In this document: in pieces, positions 1 to 9,983 of the stretch
How the letters are laid out: every line of letters begins with the position of its first letter
Numbering within the stretch: position 1 is the stretch's first letter
DNA from: Dichetophora obliterata
Lineage: Eukaryota; Arthropoda; Insecta; Diptera; Sciomyzidae
Reading direction: 5' to 3'
Length of the DNA stretch: 64,000 nucleotides
NCBI GenBank assembly: GCA_963920525.1
Contig: OY986438.1
Location: 181,106,888 to 181,170,887 of the forward strand
Program-made: the position numbers and the translations under genes
Notes under the pieces: model-generated
The model's input: the letters and a program-made list of their open reading frames with translations, nothing else
Database searches by the model: none
What the model was told of the DNA's origin: nothing

Positions 1-58
1 ATTTTAACTAAGATTCTTGAAAAAAAATCAAATTCCAGAAAACTTTTTTCTGAATATG

Positions 59-152
59 CAGTCTTGTGTATATATGTATTAGAAACAATTTGGTGTATAA
101 ATCGTCCTTGTAGGATGTATGGTTTGGGAGTTATGACGGAAAAAGCACATGT
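59..152 (+). repeat. Internal sub-repeat A of the unit
   Basis: This segment runs from CAGTCTTGTG through ATCGTCCTTG to GTTATGACGG. It aligns with 400-493 at a constant offset of 341 bases and needs no gap. The shared runs include CAGTCTTGTG, ATAAATCGTCCTT, GATGTATGGTTT and GTTATG. This supports an origin by duplication inside the present unit. Confidence 0.8.
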
Positions 153-177
153 TTTTGGCCAGCTTCCACTCCAAAAA
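130..177 (+). other. Near-invariant block of the unit
   Basis: The stretch from GTTATGACGG through TTTTTGGCCAGCTTCC to CCAAAAAG is almost unchanged across the units read. Exceptions seen are ATCACGG (near 47463 and 50655), AGCTATG (near 55981 and 60201) and a unit cut off inside it (46099). The flanking bases on either side vary freely. This pattern could mark a binding site under constraint or simply recent homogenisation. The sequence alone does not decide. Confidence 0.5.
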
Positions 178-242
178 GTGTTCTACAACTCCTAAACTAC
201 AAGAGATAGAGCAAAATGCATTTGGACAAAGAAGTACCCCTA

Positions 243-330
243 CTTAAGGACGAGGACCTGGTGCTCATTTTAATGCATGAATCGTCCTTATCTGATATGT
301 AGTTTTTATTTTAGAAAATAAATAAAAAAA
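243..330 (+). repeat. Internal sub-repeat B of the unit (most diverged)
   Basis: This middle segment contains CTTAAGGA, GCATGAATCGTCCTTAT and TTTTATTTTAG. The first two match sub-repeat C, except that B carries about 14 extra bases between CTTAAGGA and ATCGTCC. The match to A and C is weaker than that between A and C, so B as a third copy is likely but less certain. Confidence 0.6.
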
Positions 331-358
331 ATAAAAATTGACAAAAAAGGGCACATGA
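301..358 (+). other. A-rich tract of the unit
   Basis: On the + strand this is a T-rich run followed by long A runs (A8, A5 and A6 separated by single T or TTGAC). It recurs in nearly every unit and is the site of several length changes: a 40-bp deletion in four units of the left block, and one-base changes at 34010, 38791 and 44671. A-tracts of this kind can curve DNA. Any role in chromatin packing is inference. Confidence 0.6.
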
Positions 359-399
359 AATTAACATGAAATCTAATTTTTAAAATTATTTTAAGGATA

Positions 400-493
400 C
401 AGTCTTGTGAACAGTAGCTTAAGGAACATTTTGATGCATAAATCGTCCTTTTATGATGTATGGTTTAGAAGTTATGGCTAAAAAATCAAAAAA
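400..493 (+). repeat. Internal sub-repeat C of the unit
   Basis: This is the partner of 59-152 at an offset of 341 bases. It runs from CAGTCTTGTG through GCATAAATCGTCC and GATGTATGGTTTAG to GTTATGGC. The ATCGTCC anchors sit at 101, 281 and 442, and the next is at 635. The spacings are 180, 161 and 193, averaging 178. Confidence 0.8.
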
Positions 494-2670
494 ATCGCAA
501 AAAACCACGTCAAAAACTATGATTCATGTAAAAAATTTTAACTAAGATTCTTGAAAAAAAATCAAATTCCAGAAAACTTTTTTCTGAATATGCAGTCTTG
601 TGTATATATGTATTAGAAACAATTTGGTGTATAAATCGTCCTTGTAGGATGTATGGTTTGGGAGTTATGACGGAAAAAGCACATGTTTTTGGCCAGCTTC
701 CACTCCAAAAAGTGTTCTACAACTCCTAAACTACAAGAGATAGAGCAAAATGCATTTGAACAAAGAAGTACCCCTACTTAAGGACGAGGACCTGGTGCTC
801 ATTTTAATGCATGAATCGTCCTTATCTGATATGTAGTTTTTATTTTAGAAAATAAATAAAAAAAATAAAAATTGACAAAAAAGGGCACATGAAATTAACA
901 TGAAATCTAATTTTTAAAATTATTTTAAGGATACAGTCTTGTGGGCAGTAGCTTAAGGAACATTTTGATGCATAAATCGTCCTTTTATGATGTATGGTTT
1001 AGAAGTTATGGCTAAAAAATCAAAAAAATCGCAAAAAACCACGTCAAAAACTATGATTCATGTAAAAAATTTTAACTAAGATTCTTGAAAAAAAATCAAA
1101 TTCCAGAAAACTTTTTTCTGAATATGCAGTCTTGTGTATATATGTATTAGAAACAATTTGGTGTATAAATCGTCCTTGTAGGATGTATGGTTTGGGAGTT
1201 ATGACGGAAAAAGCACATGTTTTTGGCCAGCTTCCACTCCAAAAAGTGTTCTACAACTCCTAAACTACAAGAGATAGAGCAAAATGCATTTGGACAAAGA
1301 AGTACCCCTACTTAAGGACGAGGACCTGGTGCTCATTTTAATGCATGAATCGTCCTTATCTGATATGTAGTTTTTATTTTAGAAAATAAATAAAAAAAAT
1401 AAAAATTGACAAAAAAGGGCACATGAAATTAACATGAAATCTAATTTTTAAAATTATTTTAAGGATACAGTCTTGTGGGCAGTAGCTTAAGGAACATTTT
1501 GATGCATAAATCGTCCTTTTATGATGTATGGTTTAGAAGTTATGGCTAAAAAATCAAAAAAATCGCAAAAAACCACGTCAAAAACTATGATTCATGTAAA
1601 AAATTTTAACTAAGATTCTTGAAAAAAAATCAAATTCCAGAAAACTTTTTTCTGAATATGCAGTCTTGTGTATATATGTATTAGAAACAATTTGGTGTAT
1701 AAATCGTCCTTGTAGGATGTATGGTTTGGGAGTTATGACGGAAAAAGCACATGTTTTTGGCCAGCTTCCACTCCAAAAAGTGTTCTACAACTCCTAAACT
1801 ACAAGAGATAGAGCAAAATGCAATTGGACAAAGAAGTAACCCTACTTAAGGACGAGGACCTGGTGCTCATTTTAATGCATGAATCGTCCTTATCTGATAT
1901 TTAGTTTTTATTTTAGAAAATAAATAAAAAAAATAAAAATTGACAAAAAAGGGCACATGAAATTAACATGAAATCTAATTTTTAAAATTATTTTAAGGAT
2001 ACAATCTTGTGAACAGTAGCTTAAGGAACATTTTGATGCATAAATCGTCCTTTTATGATGTGTGGTTTAGAAGTTATGGCTAAAAAATAAAAAAAATCGC
2101 AAAAAACCACGTCAAAAACTATGATTCATGTAAAAAATTTTAACTAAGATTCTTGAAAAAAAATCAAATTCCAGAAAACTTTTTTCTGAATATGCAGTCT
2201 TGTGTATATATGTATTAGAAACAATTTGGTGTATAAATCGTCCTTGTAGGATGTATGGTTTGGGAGTTATGACGGAAAAAGCACATGTTTTTGGCCAGCT
2301 TCCACTCCAAAAAGTGTTCTACAACTCCTAAACTACAAGAGATAGAGCAAAATGCATTTGGACAAAGAAGTACCCCTACTTAAGGACGAGGACCTGGTGC
2401 TCATTTTAATGCATGAATCGTCCTTATCTGATATGTAGTTTTTATTTTAGAAAATAAATAAAAAAAATAAAAATTGACAAAAAAGGGCACATGAAATTAA
2501 CATGAAATCTAATTTTTAAAATTATTTTAAGGATACAGTCTTGTGGGCAGTAGCTTAAGGAACATTTTGATGCATAAATCGTCCTTTTATGATGTATGGT
2601 TTAGAAGTTATGGCTAAAAAATCAAACAAATCGCAAAAAACCACGTCAAAAACTATGATTCATGTAAAAA

Positions 2671-3659
2671 ATTTTAACTAAGATTCTTGAAAAAAAATCA
2701 AATTCCAGAAAACTTTTTTCTGAATATGCAGTCTTGTGTATATATGTATTAGAAACAATTTGGTGTATAAATCGTCCTTGTAGGATGTATGGTTTGGGAG
2801 TTATGACGGAAAAAGCACATGTTTTTGGCCAGCTTCCACTCCAAAAAGTGTTCTACAACTCCTAAACTACAAGAGATAGAGCAAAATGCAATTGGACAAA
2901 GAAGTAACCCTACTTAAGGACGAGGACCTGGTGCTCATTTTAATGCATGAATCGTCCTTATCTGATATTGACAAAAAAGGGCACATGAATTTAACATGAA
3001 ATCTAATTTTTAAAATTATTTTAAGGATACAGTCTTGTGGGCAGTAGCTTAAGGAACATTTTGATGCATAAATCGTCCTTTTATGATGTATGGTTTAGAA
3101 GTTATGGCTAAAAAATCAAAAAAATCGCAAAAAAACTACGTCAAAAACTATGATTCATGTAAAAAATTTTAACTAAGATTCTTGAAAAAAAATCAAATTC
3201 CAGAAAACTTTTTTCTGAATATGCAGTCTTGTGTATATATGTATTAGAAACAATTTGGTGTATAAATCGTCCTTGTAGGATGTATGGTTTGGGAGTTATG
3301 ACGGAAAAAGCACATGTTTTTGGCCAGCTTCCACTCCAAAAAGTGTTCTACAACTCCTAAACTACAAGAGATAGAGCAAAATGCAATTGGACAAAGAAGT
3401 AACCCTACTTAAGGACGAGGACCTGGTGCTCATTTTAATGCATGAATCGTCCTTATCTGATATTGACAAAAAAGGGCACATGAATTTAACATGAAATCTA
3501 ATTTTTAAAATTATTTTAAGGATACAGTCTTGTGGGCAGTAGCTTAAGGAACATTTTGATGCATAAATCGTCCTTTTATGATGTGTGGTTTAGAAGTTAT
3601 GGCTAAAAAATAAAAAAAATCGCAAAAAACCACGTCAAAAACTATGATTCATGTAAAAA
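2671..3659 (+). repeat. Two adjacent short units with a 40-bp deletion (copy a)
   Basis: Units 2671-3165 (495 bp) and 3166-3659 (494 bp) both read TCTGATATTGACAAAA where full units carry 40 further bases covering the T-rich/A-rich tract. The breakpoint is the same in both, with AT shared at the two edges, so one deletion event followed by unit duplication is simplest. The first unit also has AAAAAACTACG with one extra base. Confidence 0.9.
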
Positions 3660-4191
3660 ATTTTAACTAAGATTCTTGAAAAAAAATCAAATTCCAGAAA
3701 ACTTTTTTCTGAATATGCAGTCTTGTGTATATATGTATTAGAAACAATTTGGTGTATAAATCGTCCTTGTAGGATGTATGGTTTGGGAGTTATGACGGAA
3801 AAAGCACATGTTTTTGGCCAGCTTCCACTCCAAAAAGTGTTCTACAACTCCTAAACTACAAGAGATAGAGCAAAATGCATTTGGACAAAGAAGTACCCCT
3901 ACTTAAGGACGAGGACCTTATTCATTTTAATGCATGAATCGTCCTTATCTGATATGTAGTTTTTATTTTAGAAAATAAATAAAAAAAATAAAAATTGACA
4001 AAAAAGGGCACATGAAATTAACATGAAATCTAATTTTTAAAATTATTTTAAGGATACAGTCTTGTGGGCAGTAGCTTAAGGAACATTTTGATGCATAAAT
4101 CGTCCTTTTATGATGTATGGTTTAGAAGTTATGGCTAAAAAATCAAAAAAATCGCAAAAAACCACGTCAAAAACTATGATTCATGTAAAAA

Positions 4192-7100
4192 ATTTTAACT
4201 AAGATTCTTGAAAAAAAATCAAATTCCAGAAAACTTTTTTCTGAATATGCAGTCTTGTGTATATATGTATTAGAAACAATTTGGTGTATAAATCGTCCTT
4301 GTAGGATGTATGGTTTGGGAGTTATGACGGAAAAAGCACATGTTTTTGGCCAGCTTCCACTCCAAAAAGTGTTCTACAACTCCTAAACTACAAGAGATAG
4401 AGCAAAATGCATTTGGACAAAGAAGTACCCCTACTTAAGGACGAGGACCTGGTGCTCATTTTAATGCATGAATCGTCCTTATCTGATATGTAGTTTTTAT
4501 TTTAGAAAATAAATAAAAAAAATAAAAATTGACAAAAAAGGGCACATGAAATTAACATGAAATCTAATTTTTAAAATTATTTTAAGGATACAGTCTTGTG
4601 AACAGTAGCTTAAGGAACATTTTGATGCATAAATCGTCCTTTTATGATGTATGGTTTAGAAGTTATGGCTAAAAAATCAAAAAAATCGCAAAAAACCACG
4701 TCAAAAACTATGATTCATGTAAAAAATTTTAACTAAGATTCTTGAAAAAAAATCAAATTCCAGAAAACTTTTTTCTGAATATGCAGTCTTGTGTATATAT
4801 GTATTAGAAACAATTTGGTGTATAAATCGTCCTTGTAGGATGTATGGTTTGGGAGTTATGACGGAAAAAGCACATGTTTTTGGCCAGCTTCCACTCCAAA
4901 AAGTGTTCTACAACTCCTAAACTACAAGAGATAGAGCAAAATGCATTTGAACAAAGAAGTACCCCTACTTAAGGACGAGGACCTGGTGCTCATTTTAATG
5001 CATGAATCGTCCTTATCTGATATGTAGTTTTTATTTTAGAAAATAAATAAAAAAAATAAAAATTGACAAAAAAGGGCACATGAAATTAACATGAAATCTA
5101 ATTTTTAAAATTATTTTAAGGATACAGTCTTGTGGGCAGTAGCTTAAGGAACATTTTGATGCATAAATCGTCCTTTTATGATGTATGGTTTAGAAGTTAT
5201 GGCTAAAAAATCAAAAAAATCGCAAAAAACCACGTCAAAAACTATGATTCATGTAAAAAATTTTAACTAAGATTCTTGAAAAAAAATCAAATTCCAGAAA
5301 ACTTTTTTCTGAATATGCAGTCTTGTGTATATATGTATTAGAAACAATTTGGTGTATAAATCGTCCTTGTAGGATGTATGGTTTGGGAGTTATGACGGAA
5401 AAAGCACATGTTTTTGGCCAGCTTCCACTCCAAAAAGTGTTCTACAACTCCTAAACTACAAGAGATAGAGCAAAATGCATTTGGACAAAGAAGTACCCCT
5501 ACTTAAGGACGAGGACCTGGTGCTCATTTTAATGCATGAATCGTCCTTATCTGATATGTAGTTTTTATTTTAGAAAATAAATAAAAAAAATAAAAATTGA
5601 CAAAAAAGGGCACATGAAATTAACATGAAATCTAATTTTTAAAATTATTTTAAGGATACAGTCTTGTGGGCAGTAGCTTAAGGAACATTTTGATGCATAA
5701 ATCGTCCTTTTATGATGTATGGTTTAGAAGTTATGGCTAAAAAATCAAAAAAATCGCAAAAAACCACGTCAAAAACTATGATTCATGTAAAAAATTTTAA
5801 CTAAGATTCTTGAAAAAAAATCAAATTCCAGAAAACTTTTTTCTGAATATGCAGTCTTGTGTATATATGTATTAGAAACAATTTGGTGTATAAATCGTCC
5901 TTGTAGGATGTATGGTTTGGGAGTTATGACGGAAAAAGCACATGTTTTTGGCCAGCTTCCACTCCAAAAAGTGTTCTACAACTCCTAAACTACAAGAGAT
6001 AGAGCAAAATGCAATTGGACAAAGAAGTAACCCTACTTAAGGACGAGGACCTGGTGCTCATTTTAATGCATGAATCGTCCTTATCTGATATTTAGTTTTT
6101 ATTTTAGAAAATAAATAAAAAAAATAAAAATTGACAAAAAAGGGCACATGAAATTAACATGAAATCTAATTTTTAAAATTATTTTAAGGATACAATCTTG
6201 TGAACAGTAGCTTAAGGAACATTTTGATGCATAAATCGTCCTTTTATGATGTGTGGTTTAGAAGTTATGGCTAAAAAATAAAAAAAATCGCAAAAAACCA
6301 CGTCAAAAACTATGATTCATGTAAAAAATTTTAACTAAGATTCTTGAAAAAAAATCAAATTCCAGAAAACTTTTTTCTGAATATGCAGTCTTGTGTATAT
6401 ATGTATTAGAAACAATTTGGTGTATAAATCGTCCTTGTAGGATGTATGGTTTGGGAGTTATGACGGAAAAAGCACATGTTTTTGGCCAGCTTCCACTCCA
6501 AAAAGTGTTCTACAACTCCTAAACTACAAGAGATAGAGCAAAATGCATTTGGACAAAGAAGTACCCCTACTTAAGGACGAGGACCTGGTGCTCATTTTAA
6601 TGCATGAATCGTCCTTATCTGATATGTAGTTTTTATTTTAGAAAATAAATAAAAAAAATAAAAATTGACAAAAAAGGGCACATGAAATTAACATGAAATC
6701 TAATTTTTAAAATTATTTTAAGGATACAGTCTTGTGGGCAGTAGCTTAAGGAACATTTTGATGCATAAATCGTCCTTTTATGATGTATGGTTTAGAAGTT
6801 ATGGCTAAAAAATCAAACAAATCGCAAAAAACCACGTCAAAAACTATGATTCATGTAAAAAATTTTAACTAAGATTCTTGAAAAAAAATCAAATTCCAGA
6901 AAACTTTTTTCTGAATATGCAGTCTTGTGTATATATGTATTAGAAACAATTTGGTGTATAAATCGTCCTTGTAGGATGTATGGTTTGGGAGTTATGACGG
7001 AAAAAGCACATGTTTTTGGCCAGCTTCCACTCCAAAAAGTGTTCTACAACTCCTAAACTACAAGAGATAGAGCAAAATGCAATTGGACAAAGAAGTAACC

Positions 7101-8382
7101 CTACTTAAGGACGAGGACCTGGTGCTCATTTTAATGCATGAATCGTCCTTATCTGATATTGACAAAAAAGGGCACATGAATTTAACATGAAATCTAATTT
7201 TTAAAATTATTTTAAGGATACAGTCTTGTGGGCAGTAGCTTAAGGAACATTTTGATGCATAAATCGTCCTTTTATGATGTATGGTTTAGAAGTTATGGCT
7301 AAAAAATCAAAAAAATCGCAAAAAAACTACGTCAAAAACTATGATTCATGTAAAAAATTTTAACTAAGATTCTTGAAAAAAAATCAAATTCCAGAAAACT
7401 TTTTTCTGAATATGCAGTCTTGTGTATATATGTATTAGAAACAATTTGGTGTATAAATCGTCCTTGTAGGATGTATGGTTTGGGAGTTATGACGGAAAAA
7501 GCACATGTTTTTGGCCAGCTTCCACTCCAAAAAGTGTTCTACAACTCCTAAACTACAAGAGATAGAGCAAAATGCAATTGGACAAAGAAGTAACCCTACT
7601 TAAGGACGAGGACCTGGTGCTCATTTTAATGCATGAATCGTCCTTATCTGATATTGACAAAAAAGGGCACATGAATTTAACATGAAATCTAATTTTTAAA
7701 ATTATTTTAAGGATACAGTCTTGTGGGCAGTAGCTTAAGGAACATTTTGATGCATAAATCGTCCTTTTATGATGTGTGGTTTAGAAGTTATGGCTAAAAA
7801 ATAAAAAAAATCGCAAAAAACCACGTCAAAAACTATGATTCATGTAAAAAATTTTAACTAAGATTCTTGAAAAAAAATCAAATTCCAGAAAACTTTTTTC
7901 TGAATATGCAGTCTTGTGTATATATGTATTAGAAACAATTTGGTGTATAAATCGTCCTTGTAGGATGTATGGTTTGGGAGTTATGACGGAAAAAGCACAT
8001 GTTTTTGGCCAGCTTCCACTCCAAAAAGTGTTCTACAACTCCTAAACTACAAGAGATAGAGCAAAATGCATTTGGACAAAGAAGTACCCCTACTTAAGGA
8101 CGAGGACCTTATTCATTTTAATGCATGAATCGTCCTTATCTGATATGTAGTTTTTATTTTAGAAAATAAATAAAAAAAATAAAAATTGACAAAAAAGGGC
8201 ACATGAAATTAACATGAAATCTAATTTTTAAAATTATTTTAAGGATACAGTCTTGTGGGCAGTAGCTTAAGGAACATTTTGATGCATAAATCGTCCTTTT
8301 ATGATGTATGGTTTAGAAGTTATGGCTAAAAAATCAAAAAAATCGCAAAAAACCACGTCAAAAACTATGATTCATGTAAAAA
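4192..8382 (+). repeat. Higher-order repeat 1, copy b (8 units)
   Basis: Units start at 4192, 4726, 5260, 5794, 6328, 6862, 7357 and 7851, each exactly 4,191 bp after its partner in copy a. Every diagnostic variant I compared is shared, including rare ones such as ATCAAACAAATCGC (near 6815) and GGACCTTATTC (near 8105). No difference between the two copies was noticed by eye. Near-perfect identity points to a very recent tandem duplication, or to one copy placed twice by assembly. Confidence 0.93.
6862..7850 (+). repeat. Two adjacent short units with a 40-bp deletion (copy b)
   Basis: This pair is the counterpart of 2671-3659 in the second higher-order copy, with the same 495- and 494-bp lengths, the same breakpoint and the same AAAAAACTACG mark in the first unit. 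Confidence 0.9.
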
Positions 8383-8916
8383 ATTTTAACTAAGATTCTT
8401 GAAAAAAAATCAAATTCCAGAAAACTTTTTTCTGAATATGCAGTCTTGTGTATATATGTATTAGAAACAATTTGGTGTATAAATCGTCCTTGTAGGATGT
8501 ATGGTTTGGGAGTTATGACGGAAAAAGCACATGTTTTTGGCCAGCTTCCACTCCAAAAAGTGTTCTACAACTCCTAAACTACAAGAGATAGAGCAAAATG
8601 CATTTGGACAAAGAAGTACCCCTACTTAAGGACGAGGACCTGGTGCTCATTTTAATGCATGAATCGTTCTTATCTGATATGTAGTTTTTATTTTAGAAAA
8701 TAAATAAAAAAAATAAAAATTGACAAAAAAGGACACATGAATTTAACATGAAATCTAATTTTTAAAATTATTTTAAGGATACAGTCTTGTGGGCAGTAGC
8801 TTAAGGAACATTTTGATGCATAAATCGTCCTTTTATGATGTATGGTTTAGAAGTTATGGCTAAAAAATCAAAAAAATCGCAAAAAACCACGTCAAAAACT
8901 ATGATTCATGTAAAAA
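8383..8916 (+). repeat. Boundary unit between two higher-order repeat families
   Basis: This full 534-bp unit belongs to neither neighbouring HOR. It has GAATCGTTCTTATC at the second anchor and GGACACATGAATTT after the A-rich tract. The GGACACATGAATTT pair of changes is seen again near 20547. It marks the switch from the 4,191-bp family to the ~5.17-kb family. Confidence 0.75.
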
Positions 8917-9983
8917 ATTTTAACTAAGATTCTTGAAAAAAACTCAAATTCCAGAAAACTTTTTTCTGAATATGCAGTCTTGTGTATGTATGTATTAGAA
9001 AATATTTGGTGTATAAATCGTCTTTGTAGGATGTATGGTTTGGAAGTTATGACGGAAAAAGCACATGTTTTTGGCCAGCTTCCACTCCAAAAAGTGTTCT
9101 ACAACTCCTAAACTACAAGAGATAGAGCAAAATGCATTTGGACAAAAAGTAACCCTACTTAAGGACGAGGACCTGGTGCTCATTTAAATGCATGAATCGT
9201 CCTTATCTGATATGTAGTTTTTATTTTAGAAAATAAATAAAAAAAATAAAAATTGACAAAAAAGGGCACATGAAATTAACATGAAATCTAATTTTTAAAA
9301 TTATTTTAAGGATACAGTCTTGTGGGCAGTAGCTTAAGGAACATTTTGATGCATAAATCGTCCTTTTATGATGTATGGTTTAGAAGTTATGGCTAAAAAA
9401 TCAAAAAAATCGCAAAAAACCACGTCAAAAACTATGATTCATGTAAAAAATTTTAACTAAGATTCTTGAAAAAAACTCAAATTCCAGAAAACTTTTTTCT
9501 GAATATGCAGTCTTGTGTATGTATGTATTAGAAAATATTTGGTGTATAAATCGTCTTTGTAGGATGTATGGTTTGGAAGTTATGACGGAAAAAGCACATG
9601 TTTTTGGCCAGCTTCCACTCCAAAAAGTGTTCTACAACTCCTAAACTACAAGAGATAGAGCAAAATGCATTTGGACAAAAAGTAACCCTACTTAAGGACG
9701 AGGACCTGGTGCTCATTTTAATGCATGAATCGTCCTTATCTGATATGTAGTTTTTATTTTAGAAAATAAATAAAAAAAATAAAAATTGACAAAAAAGGGC
9801 ACATGAAATTAACATGAAATCTAATTTTTAAAATTATTTTAAGGATACAGTCTTGTGGGCAGTAGCTTAAGGAACATTTTGATGCATAAATCGTCCTTTT
9901 ATGATGTATGGTTTAGAAGTTATGGCTAAAAAATCAAAAAAATCGCAAAAAAACTACGTCAAAAACTATGATTCATGTAAAAA
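8917..9983 (+). repeat. Pair of variant-B units
   Basis: Both units carry a linked set of changes against the reference: AAAAAAACTCAAATTCC, GTATGTATGTATTAG, AAAATATTTGG, TCGTCTTTGTAGG, TTTGGAAGTTATG, and a one-base loss giving GACAAAAAGTAACC. Linked variants of this kind define a subfamily. It recurs at 12120, 14094, 14619 and 23935, and in part at 17289, 17823 and 21801. The first unit of the pair has CTCATTTAAATG and the second CTCATTTTAATG. Confidence 0.85.

Larger units (their letters stand above)
1..534 (+). repeat. Reference satellite unit (534 bp)
   Basis: This full-length unit is used as the phase reference for the window. It starts ATTTTAACTAAG and ends GATTCATGTAAAAA. Recognisable parts in order are an A/T-tract lead (1-50), CAGTCTTGTG (59-68), the first ATCGTCC (101), a near-invariant block containing GGCCAGCTTCCACTCC (about 157-172), a highly variable spot (215-245), the second ATCGTCC (281), an A-rich tract (301-340), a second CAGTCTTGTG (400-409), and the third ATCGTCC (442) followed by TATGGTTTAGAAG. 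It contains seven CpG dinucleotides and a single GGCC. Variants at 215-245 (GCATTTGG, GCATTTGAAC, GCAATTGG or GCAAACGG, followed by TACCCCTA, TAACCCTA, TACCCCAA or TATCTCTTC) separate the subfamilies. Confidence 0.95.
1..4191 (+). repeat. Higher-order repeat 1, copy a (8 units)
   Basis: Eight units start at 1, 535, 1069, 1603, 2137, 2671, 3166 and 3660. Diagnostic marks in order are GTGAACAG in unit 1, GCATTTGAAC in unit 2, GCAATTGG with TAACCC and GATGTGTGG in unit 4, ATCAAACAAATCGC in unit 5, a 40-bp deletion in units 6 and 7, and GGACCTTATTC in place of GGACCTGGTGCTC in unit 8. The same marks recur in the same order 4,191 bp downstream, which defines the higher-order unit. Confidence 0.93.

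Noticed and set aside
301..340. Promoter-like TATA or A/T-rich element
   Set aside because: The tract is a simple A/T run present in every unit and nothing downstream can be transcribed into a recognisable product. Satellite transcription is possible but cannot be shown here.
1..534. CENP-B box
   Set aside because: None of the seven CpG sites lies in a TTCG context in the reference unit and no CGGG follows, so the known box pattern is absent.
1..8382. Regularly spaced repeats resembling a CRISPR array
   Set aside because: The repeated unit is hundreds of bases long, contiguous and without unique spacers, and there are no cas genes.
8995..9183. 62-codon minus-strand open frame in variant-B units (also 9528, 12198, 14164, 14697, 24013)
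   Set aside because: It exists only where variant B lost one base in GACAAAAAGTAACC. Other units disrupt the frame, which fits chance rather than coding.
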